NCBI GenBank assembly: GCA_009776905.1 | Contig: WRMX01000110.1 | Location: forward strand, 1 to 9,894 | Source: Oscillospiraceae bacterium | Lineage (GTDB): Bacteria; Bacillota; Clostridia; Oscillospirales; Oscillospiraceae | Reading direction: 5' to 3' | Length of the DNA stretch: 9,894 nt | Shown: positions 1 through 5,976 of the stretch, piece by piece | Numbering within the stretch: the stretch's first letter is position 1 | Layout: every line of letters begins with the position of its first letter | Position numbers and translations under genes: made by a program | Notes under the pieces: model-generated | Seen by the model: the letters and a program-made list of their open reading frames with translations, nothing else | Database searches by the model: none | Told to the model about the DNA's origin: nothing

Positions 1-233
1 GAGACGGTCAGGCGGGCCGGGTCGGCAGCGCCCTTGCTCGCGGCCTTTTCCGCAGCCACGCCAGCGCCCTTGCCTGCGGCCTTCTCCGCAGCCACGCCAG
101 CGCCCTTGCCCTCGGCCTTCTCCGCAGTCACGCCGCCGCCCTTGCCCGCAGTCTTCTCCGCAGTCACGCCGCCGCCCTTGCCAGCTGCCTTCTCCGCAAA
201 CTCGGCGCCGTCAATCTTAACAGACTTCTCCAT
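1..233 (-). CDS. rnfD: RnfD, electron transport complex membrane subunit, N-terminal part only, with repeat extension
   Basis: This is the 5' part of a gene that runs off the left edge; 77 full codons are present. RnfD is an integral membrane subunit, with covalently bound FMN, of the Rnf complex, which couples electron transfer from reduced ferredoxin to NAD+ with Na+ or H+ export. Identification rests on position directly after rnfC and on the last visible residues, ARLTVS, which resemble the short conserved segment found near the very start of ordinary RnfD proteins. Upstream of it is an unusual extension of about 72 residues: MEKSVKIDGAEF, then five 12-residue repeats of the form AEKAAGKGAGVA (residues 13-72), rich in Lys, Glu, Gly and Ala. 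The ATG overlaps the rnfC stop in TGATG, and AAAGGAGG lies 7 nt upstream, so this start is well supported and translation is probably coupled to rnfC. The transmembrane part is outside the window, so the family call is partly inference from context. Confidence 0.75.
   Translation of the reverse strand, partial: MEKSVKIDGAEFAEKAAGKGGGVTAEKTAGKGGGVTAEKAEGKGAGVAAEKAAGKGAGVAAEKAASKGAADPARLTV
18..197 (-). repeat. Five tandem 36-bp repeats encoding 12-residue units in the RnfD N-terminus
   Basis: Five in-frame 36-bp units fill this stretch exactly. In order of translation they read AEKAAGKGGGVT, AEKTAGKGGGVT, AEKAEGKGAGVA, AEKAAGKGAGVA and AEKAASKGAADP. Neighbouring units are the most alike, which suggests growth by local duplication, and the last unit has diverged most. 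Because the period is a multiple of three, copy-number change would not break the frame. Confidence 0.9.
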
Positions 234-1570
234 CAGCCCGCCTCCTTTGCTGATTTCTTTTCCTGCTCCGCTTTTAATGCCGCCTGATGTTCGCGCAGCA
301 TGATCTTGCCAAGCTTGATCGACTGGACGAGAGGCCTTCGCGCGGGGCAGTTATATGCGCAGCAACCGCACTCCATGCACAAGTTCACTTTATAATGGTC
401 GAGCAGCTCGGGCTTTTTAAGCAAAAAAGACCTCTCGATCTCCATGGTCATCAGCCCCATCGGGCAATTGGACGCGCAGACGCCGCATCTGATGCAGGCG
501 GTCTCGCCCGGCAAGGATGCCTCGGCCGCCGTGAACGCGACGATCGCGTTGGTGCTCTTCAATACGGGCACGTCAAGGTTTGGCACGGCAAGGCCCATCA
601 TCGGCCCCCCATACAACGCCTTCTTCACAGTCTCTCTGTCGCATCCGCAATAATCCAAAAGCTCGCCGATCCTTGTTCCGATCGGCACGAGGAGGTTCTT
701 CGGCTGCTTCACGGCAGGCCCGTCCACGGTCACGCGCTTGGACACAAGCGGCATTCCCGTCCTGATGTATCGAGCCAGCGCAGCGAGCGTCGTGCAATTC
801 AGCACAATCACGCCCACATCCAGCGGCAGCCCGCCCTCCGGCACAGCGCGCCCCGTTATGTTATATATCAGAACCTTCTCGCCGCCCTGCGGGTACATCG
901 CCGGCAAGGCCCGGACCTCCACTCCTGACAAATCCGCAGCGATTTTCTGCATCCGCTCGATTGGCTCTTTCTTGTTGCTCTCGATGCCGATTATGACAGC
1001 AGCGTTGAAAAACCGTTTCAACAATGCAATGCCGTCATGAATGAGCTCCGCATCCTCAATCATGGTGCGCGTGTCCGATGTGATATACGGCTCGCATTCA
1101 GCCCCGTTGATGATGATGTAGTCCAGCTTTGCGCTATCTCCGACGGTCAGCTTGACGGCTGTTGGAAAGCCCGCGCCCCCTAGGCCGACAAGACCCGAAT
1201 TCCTCACTGCCGCGAGAAATTCACCGATGTCCGCGACATTCACGGGCGTCGGCTCCGCAAAAGGAGTCTGCAGCCCATCTGCAGAAATCGTGACGGACTC
1301 GCTTTTCTGCCCCGTCACCTCGTTGTATCCGTCGACGCTCTTGACGGTCCCTGACACGCTGGCATGAACGGGCGCGGAAACGGCGCCGGCCGCTTCCCCA
1401 ATGAGCTGCCCGACCTTGACCGCGTCGCCGGCCTTGACGACCGGCTTGGCGGGCGCGCCGGTATGCATCGACATTGGTATGCAAACCTCCGCAGGTATGG
1501 GCATGATCTCCGTTTCCATACCCGCAGTGTTTTTGTGATGCGGGGTGCGAATGCCCCTCAGCTTTCTCAA
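233..1570 (-). CDS. rnfC: RnfC, electron transport complex iron-sulfur/flavin subunit
   Basis: Peripheral cytoplasmic subunit of the Rnf complex, thought to carry the NAD(H) site and to pass electrons between NAD+ and the membrane subunits. The 445-residue product is of normal length for Gram-positive RnfC. In order it has a start like other RnfC proteins (RKLRGIRTPHHK), a biotinyl-lipoyl-like barrel around residues 40-80, a Gly-rich NuoF-like nucleotide/flavin region (GLVGLGGAGFPT, 126-137; INGAECEPY, 154-162), and two [4Fe-4S] motifs of the CxxCxxCxxxCP type (Cys359/362/365/369 and Cys398/401/404/408). The tail is Lys/Glu/Ala-rich. The start is taken as TTG because AGGAGG ends 10 nt before it; an ATG 51 nt further upstream (1619-1621) has no SD and lies inside the operator/promoter region. 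It is the first gene of the rnf unit, has its own promoter, and ends in a TGATG overlap with rnfD. A PduS-like relative is less likely given the rnfD neighbour. Confidence 0.93.
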   Translation of the reverse strand: MRKLRGIRTPHHKNTAGMETEIMPIPAEVCIPMSMHTGAPAKPVVKAGDAVKVGQLIGEAAGAVSAPVHASVSGTVKSVDGYNEVTGQKSESVTISADGLQTPFAEPTPVNVADIGEFLAAVRNSGLVGLGGAGFPTAVKLTVGDSAKLDYIIINGAECEPYITSDTRTMIEDAELIHDGIALLKRFFNAAVIIGIESNKKEPIERMQKIAADLSGVEVRALPAMYPQGGEKVLIYNITGRAVPEGGLPLDVGVIVLNCTTLAALARYIRTGMPLVSKRVTVDGPAVKQPKNLLVPIGTRIGELLDYCGCDRETVKKALYGGPMMGLAVPNLDVPVLKSTNAIVAFTAAEASLPGETACIRCGVCASNCPMGLMTMEIERSFLLKKPELLDHYKVNLCMECGCCAYNCPARRPLVQSIKLGKIMLREHQAALKAEQEKKSAKEAG

Positions 1571-1580
1571 TTTCGCCCCA

Positions 1581-1586
1581 CCTCCT
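1581..1586 (-). promoter_or_regulatory. Ribosome binding site deciding the rnfC TTG start
   Basis: AGGAGG on the minus strand, 10 nt before TTG at 1568-1570. No other in-frame start has an SD, and the protein beginning here aligns with the usual RnfC N-terminus. Confidence 0.8.
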
Positions 1587-1620
1587 GATTGAGTTAATGT
1601 GACTATCTTCCACCCATGCA

Positions 1621-1655
1621 AGAATGTGTAAATGATACACTCATTTACACATTCT
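1621..1655 (-). promoter_or_regulatory. Perfect 15-bp inverted repeat over the rnf promoter, candidate operator
   Basis: The arms AGAATGTGTAAATGA and TCATTTACACATTCT are exact reverse complements separated by 5 nt. The dyad covers the whole spacer and the -10 box of the predicted rnfC promoter and touches the last base of the -35 box. It is AT-rich, has no following T run and lies at a promoter, so an operator for a dimeric regulator is more likely than a terminator. I do not recognise the regulator from the motif. Related half-sites (ATGTGTAGAAA and ATGTAGAAA) lie just upstream at 1676-1695. Confidence 0.75.
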
Positions 1656-1660
1656 GTAAA
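1632..1660 (-). promoter_or_regulatory. Predicted sigma-70-type promoter of the rnf operon
   Basis: The -35 box is TTTACA (1655-1660, 5 of 6 to consensus) and the -10 box is TATCAT (1632-1637, 5 of 6), with a 17-nt spacer. Transcription would start near 1625, giving a leader of roughly 50-55 nt before the TTG of rnfC. The promoter is overlapped by the inverted repeat at 1621-1655. Confidence 0.7.
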
Positions 1661-1704
1661 TACTATTGAATTGAATTTCTACACATTTTCTACATAATTT
1701 TCAA

Positions 1705-2139
1705 CTAGAACCCGCTTCCGCCTTGCGTGCCGTCCGCATCCGCCGAAGCATCCGCCTTCACATCGCCCGCATCAGCATCGTCTGCAACATCGTCGCAGCA
1801 GTCATCGCCACAATCGCAAGCGGCGCCGCCTGTCGTCTTCAGCTCCTCAATCTCCCTCTTCTTCGCATCGATGCGAGCCAATGCATCCGTAATGCTGGCG
1901 CAATCGGTTGCGAACGCCTCCTCGGCGTCGTCCTTATGCAATTCATAATACTTGTTGCCGATCTCGCTCTTCAAACGCCTGACGAGCCCCTTCTCGCGAG
2001 TGATCTCGGTGTTGAGCTTCGCGCGCTTCGCCAGTATTCTCGCTTTCTCCTCGGCGAGCTTGTATGCCTCGACAGAGACGTCAGCAATCGTCCCGAGAGC
2101 ATCCTTTGCCTTTTTCTTCAAATCATCATAATTAGCCAT
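1705..2139 (-). CDS. Unrecognised coiled-coil protein with acidic Cys-containing tail
   Basis: A 144-residue protein of unknown function. Residues 1-100 (MANYDDLKKKAKDAL through KKREIEELK) are charged and heptad-like and should form a helical or coiled-coil hairpin. Small proteins of this general build occur in clostridia, often with a C-terminal zinc-ribbon-like segment. Residues 108-117 are CDCGDDCCDD, with Cys108, 110, 114 and 115, which could bind metal. The remainder (DDVADDADAGDVKADASADADG) is acidic and low in complexity, probably disordered. There is no signal peptide or membrane segment, so it is probably cytoplasmic. The start is the ATG preceded by GGAGGT 8 nt upstream; an in-frame extension of 38 residues overlaps lgt and has no SD. 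It follows lgt after 85 nt and precedes the rnf promoter. A weak promoter-like pair in the gap (TTGAGA, 16 nt, TAATAA) is not convincing, so read-through from lgt is the simpler view. Confidence 0.8.
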   Translation of the reverse strand: MANYDDLKKKAKDALGTIADVSVEAYKLAEEKARILAKRAKLNTEITREKGLVRRLKSEIGNKYYELHKDDAEEAFATDCASITDALARIDAKKREIEELKTTGGAACDCGDDCCDDVADDADAGDVKADASADADGTQGGSGF

Positions 2140-2224
2140 GTTAAAATACCTCCAAAAATTTATTATCACCCTATCGGCAATTCTCAATATTAAACAGCCC
2201 CGTTTAGGCTTCACCGGTTCTGAA

Positions 2225-3100
2225 TCAGTCGCTGATCGATACGCCATCACCATCTAAAGTGGTGGTTCCACCCCCTATCAACAGCGCGGCCTTCTTGCGC
2301 CTGCCGTTGCGCAGCAACAGCACGACCGCCACAGCGAGCGACACCGCAGCCAGCAACTGCGAAACGCGGATATTGGAATTCATGATATACAAACTATCCG
2401 TCCTGAGCCCTTCGATCATATATCTCCCGAGACCGTACCACGCCATGTAGAGCAGGAAATACTGCCCATGATACGCGGTCTTGCGTTTCTTTGAAAACAC
2501 ATGTAAAACCACAAGCCCCACGACGTTCCACAACGACTCATATAGAAACGTCGGATGCACGTAAATGGTGCCCCCGGTAGACGAGGCAAGCCCCATTTTC
2601 CACGGCAAGTCCGTCTCCGACCCATGCGCCTCCCTGTTGAAGAAATTTCCCCAGCGCCCTAGGGCCTGCCCGATCAGCAAACCGAAAGCGGCGGCGTCCA
2701 GCAGCTTCCCCACGGGGATTTTTTTCACCCTGCTGTATACGAAGAACGCAACCACCCCGCCAATGACGCCGCCGTAAATTGCCAGCCCGCCCTCGCGCAC
2801 CTTAAAGATGTTCAGCCAATTCCCCGGGCCGAAATAATCGGCGAAGTTGAACAGGGCGTAATATATCCTCGCGCCCACGATCCCGCACGGCACGGCCAGG
2901 ATGATGAGGTCCAGCACGTTATCCTTCGTGAGGCCAAGCATGTCGCGGCGTTTGTACATGTACAGCCCGGCGAAGATAAAGCCGGCGGTCAGAAACAGCC
3001 CATACAGATAGATATTGAACCCAAAAATACTGATCGCGTTCGGCGGATCGATGACAAACCCCTCTCCGAAAATCGGCAGCGAAATCTCACCGGGATTCAT
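2225..3100 (-). CDS. lgt: Prolipoprotein diacylglyceryl transferase
   Basis: Membrane enzyme that moves the diacylglyceryl group from phosphatidylglycerol to the lipobox cysteine of prelipoproteins, the first step of lipoprotein maturation. The 291-residue protein has about seven hydrophobic membrane segments. It carries the family signature GRWGNFFNREAHG (148-160), HPTFLYE (182-188) and GRYMIEGLRTDSL (225-237), all characteristic of Lgt. In the early conserved loop, GGLAIYGG (104-111) has Tyr109 where several studied Lgt proteins (E. coli His103) have His. I believe Tyr is common in clostridial Lgt, so activity is expected. The tail after the last helix is Lys/Arg- then Gly/Thr-rich. The start is ATG with GGGGAG 9 nt upstream; an in-frame TTG three codons earlier abuts the SD and is unlikely. 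It lies 33 nt after the YfmH-like gene and is probably co-transcribed with it. Confidence 0.96.
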   Translation of the reverse strand: MNPGEISLPIFGEGFVIDPPNAISIFGFNIYLYGLFLTAGFIFAGLYMYKRRDMLGLTKDNVLDLIILAVPCGIVGARIYYALFNFADYFGPGNWLNIFKVREGGLAIYGGVIGGVVAFFVYSRVKKIPVGKLLDAAAFGLLIGQALGRWGNFFNREAHGSETDLPWKMGLASSTGGTIYVHPTFLYESLWNVVGLVVLHVFSKKRKTAYHGQYFLLYMAWYGLGRYMIEGLRTDSLYIMNSNIRVSQLLAAVSLAVAVVLLLRNGRRKKAALLIGGGTTTLDGDGVSISD

Positions 3101-3133
3101 AAAAACCAACTCCCCATACCATAGTTATTATTG

Positions 3134-4405
3134 TTAACCTCTCGGCGTGATGATCGACATCGCCATGTTCGCAGGAACCAGCCTTTCGCGAAAGAACTTC
3201 GTGACGTCGTCAAGCCCGATCGACGCAAGCGCCTCGCCAGCCTCATATGCGTCAAACCCGCGAAAATGCCCTCCCGCAAGCCCCGAGCATATTGCCTCGA
3301 ACGAATTGAACGACCGTATCTGGCTGCCGATGGCCGCCTTTTTGATGCGCTCGAAAAGCGCCGCGTCGGCCCCGCCCTCCGAAAGCCTCTCGATTTCCTT
3401 GACGACCTCGCCAAATACGCGCTCCGGCTCGTTAGTTTCGCCTCCGAACATCGTATACGCGACTCCCGCTGCGGCATCAAACGATGCGGAAAAATCGTTG
3501 GAAATCAGCCCCTCGCCATATAGCCTGATATACAGCTTCGACGAATGCCCCGCCATGATATCGAGCGCGAGCCCGCTGACAAGCTCGTTTCGCAGATATC
3601 CCGGCCCGTCTTCGACAGGCTCGGACTTGCAGCCGGCGATAAAGACAGGCATGCTGACGTCCATCGCAGCCGTGACTCGGTCCGTGACGGGCTCAAGCCC
3701 CTCTTTCTGCCCGTAATCGCGCCCCGGGACGGGTCCCGGCTCCTTAGGCAGCACCCTTTCGGCGATCTCCATCACCTCGCCCGCATCGACGTCGCCCGCG
3801 ACGCAAAGCACCATGTTCGACGGGTTATAAAAGACCTTGTGGCAGTCATATAGCGTTTCGGCGGAAATCTCTTCTATGCTGGCGAGCGTCCCCGCGACGG
3901 AGTCGCGCAGCGGGTTGTGCCGAAACAAGGCTTTCATCAAATTATAGTATATGCAATAGTCGGGGTCGTCCTCGCCCATAAGGATCTCCTGGCCTATTAT
4001 GCCGCGCTCTTTTTCTATGCTCTTCTCTATGAAATACGGAGTCGAGACAAACTCCAGCAGCGTTTCGAGGTTCTCGGCGAATTTCTCCGTGCACTCGAAA
4101 TGATATGCGGTGATGTCCGTCGACGTATATGCGTTCGGGTCGGCGCCGTTGGCCGATAGCTTGGTCAGCGCATCCCCATATTTCATCTCGAACATTTTAT
4201 GCTCCAGAAAGTGCGCGACCCCGGCTGGCGTGTCGATCCAATTCCCGGACAGCTCGAACCGCCTGTCGGCCCCGCCGTAATCCGTCGCGAAATGAGCGTA
4301 GTATTTATTGAACCCGCGCTTGGGCGCTACGTATATGGAAAGGCCGTTCGGGAGGCGCCCGCAATATAGCTCCTCGCCGATTTTTGGATATTCTTTATGT
4401 GTCAT
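3134..4405 (-). CDS. yfmH: M16 family zinc metallopeptidase, YfmH-like catalytic subunit
   Basis: Insulinase/processing-peptidase family (M16) protein of 423 residues, a normal length for this half-size class. The inverted zinc motif HxxEH is present as His65-Phe-Leu-Glu68-His69, and a downstream Glu in the segment EKERGIIGQE (Glu140, perhaps Glu133) would supply the third ligand. The N-terminal half is the catalytic M16 domain and the C-terminal half the second M16 domain. In Bacillus subtilis, yfmF and yfmH have been connected with 5-aminopentanol modification of elongation factor P; the molecular step is not clear to me. The start is ATG, 6 nt after GGAGG and overlapping the stop of the preceding M16 gene in TGATG; a GTG one codon earlier is too close to the SD. 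The overlap suggests equimolar synthesis and a heterodimer with that partner. No signal peptide is seen, so the site of action is probably cytoplasmic. Confidence 0.9.
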   Translation of the reverse strand: MTHKEYPKIGEELYCGRLPNGLSIYVAPKRGFNKYYAHFATDYGGADRRFELSGNWIDTPAGVAHFLEHKMFEMKYGDALTKLSANGADPNAYTSTDITAYHFECTEKFAENLETLLEFVSTPYFIEKSIEKERGIIGQEILMGEDDPDYCIYYNLMKALFRHNPLRDSVAGTLASIEEISAETLYDCHKVFYNPSNMVLCVAGDVDAGEVMEIAERVLPKEPGPVPGRDYGQKEGLEPVTDRVTAAMDVSMPVFIAGCKSEPVEDGPGYLRNELVSGLALDIMAGHSSKLYIRLYGEGLISNDFSASFDAAAGVAYTMFGGETNEPERVFGEVVKEIERLSEGGADAALFERIKKAAIGSQIRSFNSFEAICSGLAGGHFRGFDAYEAGEALASIGLDDVTKFFRERLVPANMAMSIITPRG

Positions 4406-5916
4406 CACGAGCCTCCGTTCCGGCGATATAAAACCGATGCTCCGCTGCCTGAACCGCTTGCGCTCCCATTGTTCAAGCCTGCAAAACCCCCGGCGCCGCC
4501 GTGCTCAATGCCCCCGGCATCGCCCATGCCATCGCCAGATTCGTCGTCTCCGGCATCGCCCATGCCATCGCCAGATTCGTCGTCTCCGCCATCGCCTGAG
4601 TCGTAGTCCCCGCTGTCGTCCCCGGCATCGCCTGAATCTAGCCCTTCGAGGAAATAGACGGTATCGGCCATGATGTCCGCCGCAACCTCAACGATGCGCT
4701 CCGGGGTCAAAGCCTCCACCCTGTCGCAAAGCTCCTCCGGGTCATACGGCACGGCGGTGACCCTGCTATCGAAATAGAAATCCATCAGGGCTGCGGGCCT
4801 GTCCATCGTCGCCTTGATCGACGTGATTGCCGAACGTTTTGCCGAAGAGAACTCAAAATCGGTAATATCGCCGTTTTGCACGTTTTTCAGCTGCGCCATA
4901 ATCTCATCGAGCGCGATTTCGACATTTCCAAAATCAACGCCTGATGAAACTATCATGATGCCCTTTTGCTTGTCAACCATCGACCCCGCGTAATAGCACA
5001 GCGCAAGCCTCTCGCGGACATTCGTAAATAGTTTTGAAGTGACCCCCGCGCCGTATATCGCGTTGAATATCATCATCGCCGCGCTGTCGAGGTCCTTCAT
5101 CATTGCCTTGCCCATCCTGAACCCTATCGCCAGTTTTCCTTGCGTCACATCGAGCTTTTCGGTTATCCTTGCAACGGACCCGTTGCGAGGCGATAATATA
5201 ATCTCCGTCGCCGGGAGCGTTGCATCGGCGCGTCTCGGTAGCGATTGCAACATCGGCAAGAGCGCGTCCCTGACCCTCTCGGAATCAGCCGCGCCGCAAT
5301 ATAAAACCTCAACATACGCATCTTCCAGGAACTCGCGATACCGAGCGGTCAAAGACTCCGGCGTTATATCGCGCGCCTCTTGCTCGTCGCCGAGCCTGTT
5401 GACGCCGAATGCTTCCCCTGCGCACATCTCCTCGATCAATCGGTCGATGGCATAACCGCGCTTGTCATTGATTGCCGCACGGATGTCGTCTATCAGGTTT
5501 TTCTTCTCGCTTTCGATATAATCCCTGCGCAGCAGCCCGCCCTCCATGGCCGGCGAGAGAAGCATGCTGCCCATCAGTGACGCGGTCTTTTCAAGAACAT
5601 TCCCACTGCCCGGAATGTAACGGTCGTCGACGAAATCGGCATAAAAACCAATGCAGTGCATTTCACCCTTTTTCCTGACGATCGGCTCGATGCGCGCGCC
5701 ATATAAATCGTCAAGCGCCCAAGCTATGCTCTCCATGTCCGGCAGCTCGGCAGTGCCCCTGCGCAACACCCTTGGAAGAAGCGCGGCGCTCGAAGCCGCT
5801 CCCCGCTTGAGGCTGCCGATAAGGTTGATCGCCATGCAGCCTGTTTTGAATTTATCGGTGTTGATGCAAGTCAGGTTAATGCCGGGCGCGATGCTGTGCG
5901 TATCTAATGTATGCAA
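4405..5916 (-). CDS. yfmF: M16 family protein, YfmF-like non-catalytic subunit with Gly/Asp-rich tail
   Basis: An M16-fold protein of 503 residues that lacks the zinc motif: the segment where HxxEH belongs reads LLPRVLRRGT (47-56). The C-terminal M16 domain keeps FTNVRERLALCYYAG (297-311), with the Arg and Tyr that active M16 pairs use to shape the substrate site. This division, one subunit with zinc ligands and one with the Arg/Tyr element, is known for two-subunit M16 enzymes, so it is probably the partner of the YfmH-like protein encoded next. The M16 fold ends near residue 426. A Gly/Asp/Ser-rich tail follows (427-503), including DDESGDGMGDAG twice in tandem, and is absent from YfmF proteins of usual length (about 425). 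The start is chosen as TTG because GGGAG lies 8 nt upstream. ATG at 5929-5931 and TTG at 5944-5946 are in frame but have no SD at proper spacing. It follows trmD after 60 nt. Confidence 0.85.
   Translation of the reverse strand: MHTLDTHSIAPGINLTCINTDKFKTGCMAINLIGSLKRGAASSAALLPRVLRRGTAELPDMESIAWALDDLYGARIEPIVRKKGEMHCIGFYADFVDDRYIPGSGNVLEKTASLMGSMLLSPAMEGGLLRRDYIESEKKNLIDDIRAAINDKRGYAIDRLIEEMCAGEAFGVNRLGDEQEARDITPESLTARYREFLEDAYVEVLYCGAADSERVRDALLPMLQSLPRRADATLPATEIILSPRNGSVARITEKLDVTQGKLAIGFRMGKAMMKDLDSAAMMIFNAIYGAGVTSKLFTNVRERLALCYYAGSMVDKQKGIMIVSSGVDFGNVEIALDEIMAQLKNVQNGDITDFEFSSAKRSAITSIKATMDRPAALMDFYFDSRVTAVPYDPEELCDRVEALTPERIVEVAADIMADTVYFLEGLDSGDAGDDSGDYDSGDGGDDESGDGMGDAGDDESGDGMGDAGGIEHGGAGGFAGLNNGSASGSGSGASVLYRRNGGS
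4514..4585 (-). repeat. Perfect 36-bp tandem duplication in the YfmF-like tail
   Basis: Positions 4514-4549 and 4550-4585 are identical, and a few more bases match before divergence. The duplication is in frame and encodes DDESGDGMGDAG twice (residues 445-468). Exact identity at the DNA level suggests a recent slippage event. Confidence 0.9.
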
Positions 5917-5924
5917 AACTTCAT

Positions 5925-5929
5925 CTCCC
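5925..5929 (-). promoter_or_regulatory. Ribosome binding site favouring a TTG start for the YfmF-like gene
   Basis: GGGAG on the minus strand, 8 nt before TTG at 5914-5916. The competing ATG at 5929-5931 overlaps this site and has no SD of its own. Confidence 0.5.
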
Positions 5930-5976
5930 ATATGGTTGCGGAGCAATCATTGTATCATGTTCTCTCGGATTCTTGA

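Noticed and set aside
18..197. CRISPR-like array
   Set aside because: The 36-bp units are directly adjacent without spacers and are in frame within a coding sequence.
34..303. Plus-strand Pro/Ala-rich repeat protein
   Set aside because: It is the reverse reading of the RnfD repeat region. The minus strand has the SD, the TGATG overlap and the correct gene order.
287..928. Plus-strand open frame of 213 codons
   Set aside because: It lies fully antisense to rnfC, whose iron-sulfur motifs are clear, and its translation shows no family features. It is a shadow of the high GC content at codon positions in rnfC.
1621..1655. Intrinsic terminator of the coiled-coil gene
   Set aside because: The stem is AT-rich and no T run follows; it coincides with a promoter, so an operator is the better reading.
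2140..2253. N-terminal extension of the coiled-coil protein by 38 residues
   Set aside because: The extension overlaps the end of lgt, has no SD, and the ATG at 2137-2139 has a well-placed GGAGGT.
4514..4585. CRISPR repeat pair
   Set aside because: Two adjacent copies without a spacer, inside a low-complexity coding tail.
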